64,000 nt of DNA from Apiotrichum sp. Y4204 (GCA_025531455.1 JAMYHL010000017.1:372001-436000); one strand, 5' to 3'. Counted from the stretch's first letter, positions 11,976 to 23,459 are shown. Notes: generated by a model from the sequence alone, not told the origin. Translations and numbers: made by a program.

Positions 11976-12360
11976 GGTGTGGACAGAGATATACAGACGT
12001 TGAGAGAAGGAGATGAGAGCAATATGGCAATTGGGAGCATATATACTACTTTACCAGGCTACAGGCGGCCGGCCTTGGTTGTCCCGACTGTCGTCATCGG
12101 GCAGCCGGGTCAACCGGGCAAGGCACGGCATTTGGCGGCTCATCGCCGGCCCGGCGCCGCGCACGGTTTCGGGCCGCGGTCGTCGGCTTTGTTGATGGCC
12201 GCGAGCATGCATGCATGTAACTGTGCTCATGAGATGCAGTTATAGTTACTCATTCGTCGCACTAGTTCTTCAAACTGGTCATGCCAGGGCAAGACCCGGC
12301 GCGAGTGTTAGTGAGTTACTGCTGCGTTGGGATCTACACATGCATATGTACAACATGGAC
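11976..12360. other. Intergenic (385 bp) upstream of the SDR gene
   Basis: Lies between the CSM3-like stop codon and the SDR start, both on the minus strand. An AT-rich stretch (TATATAC on +) near 12040 could serve as a core promoter. Nothing else was recognised. Confidence 0.45.
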
Positions 12361-13577
12361 CTAGTCGTAGAGGCCCTCAAACTCGTCCTCCTCCGGGGCT
12401 GCGGTCGGCAGCTCAGCCGATGCCGAGGCAGACATGCGCGCGGCCGCAGCCTCCGCAGCCGCGCGCCTCGCCTCTTCCCGCTCCATCTCCTCCATGGCAG
12501 CAATCTCGTCATCCTGTCCTCCGGCCTCCATCTCCGCCATGGCCGCAATCTCGTCCTCGTCCTCGTCCATCGGCGGCGGGCCGCGCTCCATCTCCTCCAG
12601 CGCAGCCATGTCGTCCGCAAAGTCAAAGTCGTCGGTCGGGTCGAAGAGCGGCTGCGGCGCGGACGTCACGCCGTTCGACCCCACGACTGTGACGCCGTGT
12701 GCCCTGTTCTCCGCCTCCATCTCGACAGCGTCCGCGACCGCGTCGGGGTCGTCTTGCGGGTCGAGCTCGTACGCGTCGCGCGAACCCTCGGGATTGTGGA
12801 ATGCCTCGCGCAGGCCGTTCACGTATGACTGGTGTGAGCGGATCCATCAGCTAGGTGATCGATGCAGCCCCGGAACCTGGTCCTGAACTACTCACCACAA
12901 CGGCACGTTGCCGGCCTAGCGTCTCCACCCGGCCGACAGTGTACATGAACTGGCCCTTGGGGAACATGGTATGCGCCCACATCTGGTACATATCCAGCAA
13001 GCGGTCGAGATCGCGCGCCTGCCGTCAGCCTCGCCGTGCTCCGCTTATCACCCACCTCTTGGCCCTTGCCCTTCGGCTTCCACTTCTTCGCAATCTTGAT
13101 GAGCGCCGGAAAGCCGTGCGGTCCCGCCAGCCGGTCACGGTTAACAGTCGCGACGTGGCGCTTGGCCTTGGGCGGCTCCGCGTCCGCCCCACCAGCAGCG
13201 AGCGGGTCCTGCACCGCAAACGGGTCGTCGAAAATATCGCGGCGCTCGGCGTCTCCATTCCTATCCCCATTCGCCATGCGGGAATGCAGCCTGTCAAGCC
13301 CGTCAAAGTCCATCGGCGTAATCTCCCTCTCTCGGGCTCTCTCGCGGAGAGGAGACACCGGCCCGTCCTCGAACCCATCATCAATCTCGTCCCACCGCCG
13401 CCGCCGCGGGGTCGCGCCAGGCGTTGCGCCAGGCGTCGCGCCAGGGGAGAGGAAGAGCGTGTTGTTCCGCCGTGGTGGGGAGAGCGGGGAGTATACCGCC
13501 GGGGAGAGCGAGCGGCGCGCCGGGCGCGCGGGGCGCGGAGGCGAGTCGTCTGCGAAGAGGTCGGCGAGCTCGGCCAT
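12361..13577 (-). CDS. CSM3: Csm3/Swi3/TIPIN replication fork protection protein
   Basis: Predicted 370-residue partner of Tof1/Timeless in the fork protection complex, which stabilises paused replication forks and supports checkpoint signalling in the nucleus. Exons are 13577-13056, 13018-12896 and 12828-12361, with introns of 37 and 67 nt. The Swi3 domain spans about residues 150-215. It includes FPALIKIAKKWKPKGKGQE, then ARDLDRLLDMYQMWAHTMFP across the first intron, and a VETLG segment, all typical of the family. The N-terminus carries three GATP repeats (about 13410-13445 on DNA) and basic/acidic linkers. The C-terminal 100 residues are strongly acidic with EEME and DEDEDE blocks. It sits head-to-head with the GCIP-like gene, 274 bp apart. 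Confidence 0.9.
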
Positions 13578-13851
13578 TGTGTTTGGGTAGTGAAGAGGAG
13601 TTAATGTGTGCAATGATGTTGATTTTTGACGCGTCTCATAACTCATAGGACGGCGTCGCGCCACCGACGCGTCTGAGAGCGCGTACAATTTGATTCCGTT
13701 GCTCGCGTGGGGGTGGAGGGCGATCTTTTTGCGATCCGGGGCCCATTGCAGCTTTTTTTTCTGACGACCAATGCTTCAGAGTGGGATGCACGACAACAAC
13801 AACAAGGAGGACAAGCATCACATAACACCCACTCAGACAATACATCTCAAG
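13578..13851. promoter_or_regulatory. Bidirectional promoter, CSM3 / GCIP-like
   Basis: The two start codons face away from each other across 274 bp, so both promoters must lie here. ACAACA repeats near 13790-13803 are the only visible simple motif. No specific factor site was identified. Confidence 0.5.
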
Positions 13852-15122
13852 ATGGCGGACAAGGAAACAGGTGAGTTCAGCTATGACCTCCTCGCGAACC
13901 CGATCTGACAGACTCCCAGCAATTGCTCTGAAGAGTACGTCACCCAACCTGTCCACACTGACTCCAGACCTGGGCGCGGCGCGTGCCGACGTGCTCACCT
14001 CTCTGCGCGCGATGGAGGTCGTCTCGCAGGGCGAACCAAGCACGGTTCTCCGTCCCCTCCCGGCCGGCCTCGCCGAGGCGACGCAGAACATCCTCTCCTC
14101 GCTCCGGCAGACGGTCACGACGCTCTCTCTGGCCTTCAAGCCCCCGCTCACCGCGGCCGGCATAACGCGGTATCTCGACAAGGCGCGGGACGAGCTCGGG
14201 CGGCTGGTGTCGTGTGTTGTTGCCGCGTCGGCGGGGAACGTGGGGTCCGTGCTCGTTGAGGAGTGGCGCGGGGGCGTCGAGCAGGTCGGGCACGAGGTTG
14301 AGCGCCTCCTCGCCGTCCTCGAGGACGGGGTGCGCGCGGGCGCGGCGAGCGGCGAGGGCTCAAGCTCAAACTCGGCCGGAGAGTCGCCGTACCTTGCCCA
14401 CACGGGAATGGTCTGGGAGGCGATTGACCGCCTCAAGAGCCGCTTGCCATCTGACGAGCGGGCGGCGGTCGCGCACAAGTGGGACGGGCAGAAGGCGATG
14501 ATGCGCGATGCGTGGGACGAGTTCAAGGAGATGCTCGAGGACGCGGAGGAGGATGAGGAGGATGATGAGGATGATGGCTTTGGGTTTGACGGAGACGGTG
14601 ACGAGGAGTGGGCCGAGCTCGAGAAGGCTATGAATGCGAGCATGACGGCGGTGGAGAAGAAGCGGGCCGAGGCAGTGAGTCGTCGAGCAGCCATGCTTCC
14701 CAGCCTAGCTGTTCCCCCTCTCACCTTACTGACGGCAGGCAAAACCGCTACTGGGGCTGCACCAGATTCTGCACGCGAGCGTCCCGCGCTTCCTGCCACA
14801 ACTGGCGCTCGACCCCGAGGAGCCATACACTGCGCTTGTGGCGTCGGCGTCCGGGGTCGTCGCGGCGTTCGACGTCGCCGTGTCGGCCATGTACCCGAAA
14901 CACGACGTTGCAGAGATCAACGACGGGATGGAGGCGCTCAACGCCGCGGGGCGCGGGCTCGTGGACGCGTTCACTGCCCGTCTTGCGCGCAGCGTTGCGG
15001 ACAAGGAGAAGAAGGACGCCGCGGCGAGCTTTGCGGCGCGCTGGACAGAACGCCTCGATGCCGAGGCGAAGAGTTGGCACGAGATGCGCCTCGGCATGGG
15101 CGAGCTTGCTGATGCCTTGTAG
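13852..15122 (+). CDS. GCIP/cyclin-D1-binding protein 1-like protein
   Basis: Predicted 374 residues. Exons are 13852-13870, 13920-13934, 13968-14674 and 14739-15122. The first two exons are only 19 and 15 nt, and the second intron is 33 nt. Reading across them restores MADKETAIALKNLGAARADV. The helical body resembles the GCIP (CCNDBP1) domain: an N-terminal bundle with long amphipathic helices, a central very acidic stretch (about residues 225-250, EEDEEDDEDD) and a C-terminal bundle after the last intron (KPLLGLHQILHASVP onward). In animals the family binds cyclin D and HLH proteins. The fungal role is unclear and the family call rests on overall pattern. Head-to-head with CSM3. Confidence 0.7.
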
Positions 15123-16171
15123 CGAGCAGATCCTTGAGCCACATGTAGATGCATAGACAGGGTTGTAAACATGGAACCAGGCCGAGGCCTGCGGCCAAGC
15201 CTGTTGATGGGGGACAGTTCCAAGTAGGCACCGCCCACCAAACGAACAAGAACGAATGCAACCCGTCGCCACGCGGATTCCTTTTTCCGGCCAGGCGGCC
15301 GGTGCATGCCACGGGTGAGCGCTCCCACGACGACGAGGTACGTGTAGGTACAGTTTTTTATTCTGCGGCGTTGTGTGTTGTGGAGCTTTTTGTCTTGTTA
15401 TTGCCTTTGTTATTGTCCTGTGGCCCCGTGATCATGTCCTGGTCGCATTACTCCCACCGGAAGAGAGGAGAATTCCGTGTCATCCCCGTGCCGCGCGCCT
15501 GGAACCTGGGGGCACCTGGGCAACCTGGAACCTGGAACGCCAAGCCTTTGAGCGCCTCGAAGCCCGCCGCGGCAAACTCTTTTATCAGAGTTCAGAGATC
15601 GACATCATCGCATCCCCCCCCCCCCACCCCCCATAGCAGCCAACTCTGATGGTGGGCATGCGGCTTCCCAGCCCAGCTGCTCATCCAGACTCTAGGCACA
15701 TCCGGCGGTCTGGCCTGCTTTGGCCGGCAGCAACGCCGTGAGGGACCCAGAGGCCAGAGGCCTAGCGGGATGGTTGGGTAGCGAGCTGCGCGAGGGACCT
15801 CATTTCTTGTCTTTCTGGGCTTGGCTCGGTGCCAAGCATCAGTGGCCAGTGGCCAGCCAGGTCTTGGGCGTCGTGGGTCTCATGGTCTTGTGGGCGTCGT
15901 GTCCCAGACGGGTTTACAGTAGCTTGCAAGACTGCAACGGTTCCCATCAGTATCCATCAGTATGAGAGCATGTGCATGAGCATGTGTCGTATCGCTTGGC
16001 GCTGTTGCCGCATGCTATTGTCACCAGAGAGTCTGGCAAAGTCTGGCCACTGCCGTCGCTGCAGTCTTTCTCACCGTTCATAACTCTCATCTTTCTCATC
16101 ATCTCGTCTTCTTCTCCTTCTCCTTCTCCTTCTCCTTCTCATCTTCCCTTCTCCCCTCATTGCCATTCAAA
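15123..16171. other. Intergenic, promoter of the RNase H-like gene
   Basis: About 1 kb without a recognisable gene. It contains a C10-type homopolymer near 15608-15625 and a TTCTCC polypyrimidine tract at about 16100-16145, just before the next start codon. Confidence 0.5.
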
Positions 16172-17169
16172 ATGTTGGTTGTTTCACGGAATAAGCAACC
16201 ACTAACCACCAGGGTCCTCACCGACACGGTCTCGCCGCCACCGCATCCCGAGGTGTCCAAGCTCGCCGCCGCCCTCTCTTCCGTAACAGTAACAGAGGTG
16301 GACGAGGTGGCCGAGCTCTCGACCTCGCCACTAGGCGACAACGGCGGGCGCCCGCGCCCGCCCCGCCCGCAGCGGCGGTACACATCCGATACGGCAGACG
16401 ACACGATCCTCCCGGCCGAAATCACCTCCAAGCAGAGCAAGTATGTGCCGCTCGACGCGAGTGCCCTTTGCCCGACACTCGCGGCCATCGTCGAGGAAGG
16501 GTTCCACCTCTCCTCCTCCACGCCCCACTACCTCAAGGGATACCCCTCTGCAGCGGTGAACCCCCGCAACGGCCGCGTAGGGCTCGGCGTGTGGTGGGGC
16601 GACGAGGGGCCGGCAGCTGGGAAGAATGTATACGAGCGCGCGTACGCCGACAGGATGAGTAATGAGGCGGGCGAGCTTCTTGTGAGTATGAGTATACAGA
16701 ACGGAGAGCTGAGGCCAGGCGGTTATCCGCACGATCGAGTCGTGTCCTCACCCGGAACTTCCGCTCGAGATCAACACTGGGTCCGACTACGTCTGGGACA
16801 CCATCAACCGTGGGTGTCCATAGATGGAAAACCACCCACTGACGGCAGACACACTGCACAAGTGGCAGTCCAAGTGGTTCTCCGAGGAGATACAGGAACA
16901 CCCGAACCGGCAGCTGCTGGGCCACCTGATCGCGCTGCTGCGCGAGCGCGACAACCCAGTGCGCTTCAAGTACATCCGCGGCCACCACGGCTCGTACATG
17001 GCTTTTGTGAGCTGACTGTAGAAGATGAGCTGACAGACAGGAGCTCGCACGCAGTGCCCAGCGGCACAGCAAGCGTACCCCGATCGAGTTCAAGTCGGCC
17101 GACGAGCTCGTCAAGGCGCGCGCGCGCAGGGCCAAGCACGTCTGCATCACGCGTTCTATCCAGGTTTGA
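16172..17169 (+). CDS. RNase H-fold protein with degenerate active site
   Basis: Predicted 295 residues. Exons are 16172-16681, 16719-16809, 16849-17006 and 17041-17169, with introns of 37, 39 and 34 nt. Once spliced, residues about 130-270 read as an RNase H domain. A first strand RVGLGVWWGDEG is followed by the helix SNEAGELLAVIRTIE, the strand LEINTGSDYVWDTIN, a WQSKWF helix and RFKYIRGHHGSY. Active RNase H1 enzymes use D, E, D and D residues. Here the E (NEAGEL) is kept, but the first Asp position (YPSA instead of YTDG type) and the third (TGS instead of TDS) appear lost. Hybrid-nuclease activity is therefore doubtful. It may bind nucleic acid. The start is the first ATG in frame. Confidence 0.78.
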
Positions 17170-17526
17170 GTCCAGTCCCCATTGTAGCATCTTGCGAGTC
17201 CCAGTATGAGTAGTATCCCTAGCCACCGAGCCGTAGTCGTTGCAGACCAGTAGCCGTAGCAGCAGCAGTAGCCGTAGCAACAGTCGTAGCCGTAGCAGCA
17301 GTCGTAGCCGTAGCAGCAGTCGTTATGATGTCCGCATGAACGTGTTGTGTATGCATCTGCATCGTTGACGCACGATTGTGACATCGCGATGCCATGGGTT
17401 GCCAGTCAACAATATCCCATGTCCGACCGGATTTAGCCTCGCTACCATCCAACATTGGCATATTGGCATCAATTCGCCACCCAATTTTTTTCCTTTCCTT
17501 TTTTCCCTCCACTCTCTCCCATCCAC
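17170..17526. other. Intergenic between RNase H-like gene and DUS2
   Basis: 357 bp holding the GTAGC-based repeat described separately and the DUS2 promoter with a CT-rich tract (about 17485-17525) just before its start. Confidence 0.5.
17251..17322. repeat. Imperfect 18-bp tandem repeat (GTAGCAGCAGTC type)
   Basis: Successive units built from CGTAGC and AGCAGT blocks repeat about four times. The last two units are near identical with an 18-bp period. It lies in the presumed 3' region of the RNase H-like gene. Confidence 0.75.
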
Positions 17527-19213
17527 ATGTCGGTGGTCTCGCGACTCGCGGCCCACATCTCGCGCATCTCACCGTTTGCATCCCTCACAGCCCGCACAGC
17601 ACGTATCATGCCAGTCGCCACGCGCTCCCCCCCGCCGTCGGACGAGCCCGCCGCGAAGCGCGTGAAGACCGAGGCCGCGAGCTCTCCTAGTACGAGCATC
17701 CCTCCCGTCTCCAATTCCACCGCCCCGGCCCCGGCCACACCGCACATCTCGACGAAGCGTTCCAAGAAGATGGAAAAGCTCGCGCCGACACCCTCCTTCC
17801 GCCCCCTCCCGACGCCGCCGACACAGGAAGAACTGGACGAGATTGCCCGCCTCCTCTCCCTCCCCACCGAGCTGCCTAGAACTTACGCACATGAAGTCGA
17901 GTACAAGAACAAACTCGTGCTCGCGCCGATGGTGCGCTCTGGCGCGCTGCCCACCCGCCTGTTGAGCTTGTACTATGGTGCCGGGCTGGTGTGGACGCCG
18001 GAGATTGTGGACAAGGCGATCATCGGCGCGCAGCGGGACGTTGACCGTGAGTTGCGGTAAGAAGATGGTTTCTGATATGTAGCGGACACGGGCGTTATCA
18101 CGTACCACAAGGGCCAGGGACCAATCTTCACCTGTCATCCGGTCGAGAAGCCGTTCTGTAAGTCGTGCAACTCGAGTAGGAGGAGTAAAGCTGACTTTTG
18201 CGAGTGATATTCCAGATTGGCTCGTCGGACCCGGACCTCGCCGTCGCCGCCGCGCGCGTGGTAGCACAGGACGTGGCGGGCATTGATCTGAACTGCGGCT
18301 GTCCGAAGCCGTTCTCGACGCACGCCGGAATGGGCGCCGCGCTCCTCTCCACTCCGGATCTGTTGCTGAACATCCTCCGCGCACTGCTCACCCAAATCCC
18401 GCTGCCGATCAGCGCCAAGATCCGCATCCTCCCCACGCGGGCAGAGACGATGCGCCTCGCCGCGCGCATCCTCGCTACTGGCGTACGGAACCTCACGGTC
18501 CACTGCCGCACGAGGGACATGCGGCCCCGCGAAAAGGCCATCCACGAGCGCCTGGCCGACGTCACCAGACTCGGCAAGGAGCGCGGCGTCAGCGTCACGT
18601 GTAATGGCGACGGAGAGGGGTGGGCGAACTGGGAGGACATTAGGAACGCCACAGGTGAGGAGAAGAGTAAATTTACAGTAGTCTGACTCTAGGCGCGGAC
18701 TCGCTGATGATCGCCCGCGCGGCGGAGAGCAACCCCTCGGTCTTTGCCGAAGTGCCTGCAGACCCCACACGCGAGGTCGTGCCCCTCCTCCTCTCCTTCT
18801 CCAAGTACGCGGGACACAGCTGGGGCAACACAAAGTTCCTGCTCATGCAGTTCCGCCCGGCGGGGAGCAGCCTGAGCAAGGCGGAGAAGAAGGGCGTCAT
18901 GGAGGCGGTCGCGCGCGGCAAGTCGGTCGACGAGGTCGCCGAGGGCTTGAGAAAGGTCATTCCGGATGTCGTAGTTAGTGCCGACAAGGGGAGGGAGTTT
19001 ATGGCCGAGCTTGAGCGCCGGATGAAGGCCCGGCTGGAGTGGGATGCGTGGGAGGCGGCGAGGGAAGAGCGGGATAAGGCCGTCGCTGCGATGGCTGCTG
19101 CTGTTGCTGTCGCGCCAGCAGCGCCGGTAGCAGAGGCAAAGACACAGCTGGAGCCTGCGACGGCTGAGACGACCGAGGAGGAGGCCGCGTGCGCGGCGGC
19201 CGCGACTGCATAA
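17527..19213 (+). CDS. SMM1: tRNA-dihydrouridine(20) synthase, Dus2 type
   Basis: FMN-dependent enzyme that reduces uridine 20 in the D loop of cytoplasmic tRNAs. Predicted 521 residues. Exons are 17527-18046, 18083-18157, 18205-18654 and 18693-19213. The TIM-barrel start KLVLAPMVRSGALPTRLLSL and the active-site segment LNCGCPKPFSTHAGMGAALL are Dus2-like, and Cys231 is the predicted proton donor. Further barrel motifs are SAKIRILP, LTVHCRTRD and VTCNGDGEG. The C-terminus is Ala/Glu-rich. The first 28 residues form a basic amphipathic stretch without acidic residues, like a mitochondrial presequence. A second in-frame ATG (17608, Met28) is followed by a PAAKRVK basic motif like a nuclear signal. 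Its 3' end lies only 68 bp from the convergent NAA35 gene. Confidence 0.92.
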
Positions 19214-19281
19214 TGGAGATATGATCAGATAGCATGCCATGAACACGTACTACAATGTACAAACAACGCGCCGGCCTGCCG

Positions 19282-21283
19282 TCACTCCACGAGCGGAATG
19301 TATCCGCTCGGTCCCAGCTGCCCAATGACGACCCTTCCATCCCCAATCTTATCCAGCCTGTCCGCGTTCGCAGCCAGATCCGCCATGATGGCCTTGACGT
19401 CCAGCTCGCCCGGAAGGCCAGCAAATCCGTCATGTGCGGCGAGTAGCCATTCGCGTGCCGTGCGCAGCGCCGATGCCGTCTGCGAGTTAGAAGCGTCTTA
19501 TTATCCGCACTTACATCAGTCACGGCCGCGTCGAGCGCGTCGCGCGCCGAAGCCCACGCACCGGGCGAAATACCAATCACGCGCAGGATCTTGTACCGCA
19601 GCACAAACTGGGGCAGGCTCGGTTCGGCCTCTGTTCCCGCAAGGGTATACAGCTGCTGTCAGCTGCAATCCTGGGTAAAACAGCTGTACGCACCAGTATC
19701 ATTCCCGAGGCGGCGGCGGCCCACGCGCGCGCGAGGCGCGCCTCCCACGTCTCGCCGGAACGGGCAGCAGAGAGGACAAGGACGGTCCACCACGCTGCGC
19801 GCGCCTCGCCGAGCCCGAAGAGGCGGAGCGGGAAGCCGAGGAGGTGGCCGCTAAGTGCGCAGTCTAGTGCGCGTGCGTGCAGCGCGGGGATGAGCGGTGC
19901 CAGGGCGGGAATGCGCCGCGCCGCGGTGGCCTGCTTTGTCCATCCCTCGCATAGGTCGAGGAGGGAGCGCCGCCTGCGGGCGGGGTTGGCGAGCGGTGCG
20001 GCGAGGTTCAGGAGGAGCGTCTGCCGTGAGCGCGTGAGCGGGCGGCGGGCGTGCCATGCGGAATAGGAACTCGAAGCACTCACCCCGCCGACAATGTCGC
20101 GCCACAGCGCAAAACTGCTGCGCGCTGGCCCGTCTATCTGCGCATCGATGCGGGCAAGCACGTCCCGCGGCTCGCCGGTCACCCCGACCAGCCACTCATC
20201 CACCAGCACGTCCCGGTTCGGCGCATCGCACAGCACCGTCTGCTGTTAGCTGGAGTCACGCATGATTCCCACCTTGTACAGGCACCGCACGACGGGGAGC
20301 ATGGTGCCCGCGCGGGAGCGGAGGAACATTTCCGTACGGGCGAGGCCGGTGCCCGCGAGACGGCGGACGTCCTGCAGGTGCGTGGCGGCAGTCAAAAGCA
20401 CGTCCCATGTCTCGGCGTGTGTTGGGAAGGGCACCTTGGGGAAGGGCATGTTTTGTCGGAGGAAGGGCGTCACATCGTCGAATGCCCACGGTACTTCTGC
20501 CGGGGAGGGGGTGAACTCGCTTCGTGGGGGGATGTGTGCCGGGCGAAGGAGGAGGCAGGAGATCCATGCCTGCGGTTAGACGGGTGACAGACACGCTCCA
20601 CTCACAGCACGGAAGCGCAGGCGGGCAGCAACCGGCTCCCACGCCGGGCCTTTACTCTCGACCCAGGCGATGATCTGCTCTGCATACTGCAAGACGTCGT
20701 CTGCCGGCTCAGACGTCTCGACACTGATACCGTACGCATCAAGCCAGACGTCCTCGCCGTCCCGCGCTGGCCCTTTGGTGTCGATCAGCGCGCCATATGT
20801 GATGTCCACCGCCTTGGCATAGACAATCACAAACGCCTGGAGCGCGATACACGCCGCCTCAGCAGCGGCAAACTCGTCATCTGGCTGCTCTGGATACTCT
20901 TGTTTCCGGACATGCAGATGCAGGGTGTTGTGGTAGTGCAAGCTGGAGAAGAGCGTCAGCGCCATGCTCCACCCCCGGAGCCAGGCGACTTCACGGGCGG
21001 CCATTTCGTCCATTATCCACACAATCTCCCCCGGGGAAAGCGGCGCCTGCGGGTCAAACTGGCCGATTGGCGCGCTTCCCGCCCCGACGTCCATTGCCGG
21101 ATCCATGATTTCCAGAGCATTCATCGCGTCCAGGTACGACAGCGTCGGCGGCTTGACCACCTCTCCTGACGCGAGGGCTGATGGTTAGAAACTTGCTCCG
21201 GTGGGGAACTCACTCGCGCACGCCCCGATGAGCCAGTTCTTGATGTCGGGCATGTCGCTGGGCGAGGTGCTGAGCGATCCCAT
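19282..21283 (-). CDS. MAK10: NatC N-acetyltransferase auxiliary subunit (Mak10/Naa35)
   Basis: Ribosome-associated NatC acetylates protein N-termini of the Met-hydrophobic class, and this subunit scaffolds the complex. Predicted 585 residues. Exons in coding order are 21283-21214, 21177-20606, 20569-20273, 20239-20084, 20020-19694, 19652-19515 and 19479-19282. Introns are 33-63 nt. The family signature LDAMNALEIMDPAMD lies at residues 39-53, after PPTLSY, followed by the PLSPGEIVWIMDEM segment. Later exons encode long helices as expected for the all-helical fold. The acceptor before exon 4 is a NAGNAG (AACAGCAG), so one Gln may be optional. The protein is shorter than the yeast one. Head-to-head with the LEA2-like gene. 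Confidence 0.9.
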
Positions 21284-21632
21284 GTATAGTGAGTGTGTTA
21301 TCTTGTGATGATGACGACGTTTTGAGATCTCTGATGTCGAAAAGAGTTCCGAGTTCCGACAACGACGCGCCAAGGCTCGACAAAGGTGGACGGATATCCG
21401 GAGACCCCGCAAGAATGACGTGTGATTTTACTGCGCTCATTGATAAGGTGGTCTGCGTGCGTCGCCCCCCCGCAGCACGCGCAGCCGCGGCACAGCCATC
21501 CCATCCACATGGCGCGCACAGTCCGTTTTCCGCGTCGCCGTCGCCGCCACCACACTCTGTCGGTCCCCATCGGTCCACAGTCCCTTTCTCTCCATCACCC
21601 ACACGTTCTTCTAGCTCCCAGCTCTCTCCACG
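21284..21632. promoter_or_regulatory. Bidirectional promoter, NAA35 / LEA2-like
   Basis: The 349-bp interval separates two divergent start codons. A CT-rich tract (about 21540-21630) precedes the plus-strand gene. No specific operator was identified. Confidence 0.5.
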
Positions 21633-23136
21633 ATGGCGAGCTACAACGACTATCCGAACCCGTATGCGCAGGGCGCGCACGCACAGGCCCCGGGGGCACA
21701 GTACGGCGCACGCGAGAACGAGGACTACACGACGCCGGCGTACGCGCACCAGCAGTCGCCCGACTACACCTACAGCACCCCGGGGACGGGGGGCACGACG
21801 CCGGTGCCAGGCGACGACCGGACGGCGGCATCTGCGTCGTCGCTCGCTACCTCTGCGACGCCAAAGGGTGTCGGCGCCGAGAAGCCCCACCCGGACGATC
21901 TGGACGGCGATGGCGTGAATGGCCTCGGAGAGATTGGCGGCACGGCGCGTGCAAAGCCCGGACGTGCGGGTCTCCACACGCACCCGTCGAGCTATGCCGC
22001 CATGGGACCCCCGCCGCGCAGTACGGGCATCCTCCGCATGTGGCGCAAGGACGAGCGCGGCAAGCAGTGGTTCCGCGTAAGTGATCGAGCGAGAGGAGAT
22101 TGGGAGATTGGCGCGGCGGCTCGATCTCGCCTGGAGATGCAGCGGAGATGCAGCCGTATGGAACGCCAGCGGGAGAGTAGCTACGGCGAGCATCCAACTC
22201 GCCGTCGTTCCGACTGCTGCAGTTCGAAAGCAGCACCTCCAGATCCTCTTGAGATCTCACACACTGTGTGCTGAGCCTGCCTTTGGCTGCTTTGGCTGCG
22301 TATCTCTTTCCTCGCCACATGACGATCCACCTCAAAACTAACACCACAGGGCGGCGGAACGCGCAGCACACTGCGCCTCGTGTGCTGCTGTGTCACCATT
22401 GCGGTGCTCACCATCATCAGCGTCATCCTGACCGTGCTTCTCGTGAGTACTGAAACAGCTGAGACGTCTTAGGAGTCATCTAGCTGTATCGCAGTCTCCA
22501 TGCACCGCTCACAATAAGTACATCCGCCCGCCGTCGATCAACCTCAACGGCGTGACGTTCACCCCCGGCTCGGTCGTGCTCGACACGGCAAACCAGAACT
22601 TCAACGTCGCTGTCAACCTCAGTATTTCGTACGTGTGTCGAGGCGGTGCTGCACGGGCATCTCGCTCAAGGAAGCTGGTGCCACTCTGCAGCCGAATGTC
22701 CTTTTTCCTCGCTGACCCCCAGCGTCTCCAACCCCAACTGGTTTGCGGTCAACTTCCGCCGTATCGAGGCGGACGTCAAGTACAACAACGGCCAGTTTGG
22801 TGGTGGTGCCATAAACAAGGTCAATCTCCAGGCCTACCGCGTCTCGACCTTTGACTTCCCCTTCTACCTCAAGTGAGTAGATGATTTCTGTTTTCGTCCA
22901 TCTAACGCTCCAGCTACTCGTCCAAGGCGGACCCGGGCAGCGTGATGATCAAGGCGCTGTCGGACTCGTGCGCGTCCGGCAAGACCAACCCCCAGATCAC
23001 GGTCAACTACAACCTCAAGCTCTGGCTCGAGGTCTTCTCCGCCACGATCAGCCCGTCGATAGACAGCGACGCCACCATCGACTGTCCCCTCGACGCAAAG
23101 GACATCCAGCAGATCTACCCCCAGGGGGGCAAGTAA
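21633..23136 (+). CDS. Single-pass membrane protein with LEA2-like domain
   Basis: Predicted 339 residues. Exons are 21633-22076, 22350-22442, 22519-22628, 22723-22872 and 22914-23136. The N-terminal 145 residues are Tyr/Gly/Pro-rich and likely cytosolic and disordered. Exon 2 encodes one hydrophobic helix, LVCCCVTIAVLTIISVILTV (about residues 158-177). The remainder is a beta-rich domain starting YIRPPSINLNGVTF, with NLSISVSNPNWFAV and VTFTPGS features of the LEA-2/WHy fold seen in fungal vacuolar and plasma-membrane proteins. The acceptor for exon 3 was chosen at 22518 because CTCAC sits just before AATAAG. An upstream in-frame acceptor (CGCAG, about 22494) would add eight residues. The role is probably membrane-associated, but unproven. 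Confidence 0.78.
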
Positions 23137-23459
23137 ACCCCCCCGGATTCCGGATTGTCCCACGTTTAGTTAGACGCTCGTCACGCATAAACGAATTACA
23201 CGAACAGTTGCAGCTTGACCGCTTGCCTCCGATGTCTAGTCCTAGTCCCTGTCCTCGTCTCTCCTTTAGCTCCCTTTCCCCGGATCTCTGCTGCCGCGCG
23301 GCACACAACCTATTGTAATGCATCCAGTGTACGGCGCGAGGCGGTGCCCAGTGCTGCGTGGTGCTCCTATGTATGAGATGGACTCTGAAATTCGAATGAC
23401 TACCGGCTTTTTTTTCGTATGCGAATGCGTGCAGCTTAAACAAGCTACTTTTCTCCTGC
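23137..23459. other. Short convergent intergenic region
   Basis: 323 bp between the stops of the LEA2-like gene and ADE13. It holds both 3' UTRs. No other feature was seen. Confidence 0.5.

Noticed and set aside
22443..22518. Upstream acceptor (ATCGCAG) for exon 3 of the LEA2-like gene
   Set aside because: In frame and possible, but lacks a nearby CTNAC box, whereas CTCACAATAAG at 22518 fits the local splice pattern. Kept only as an alternative.
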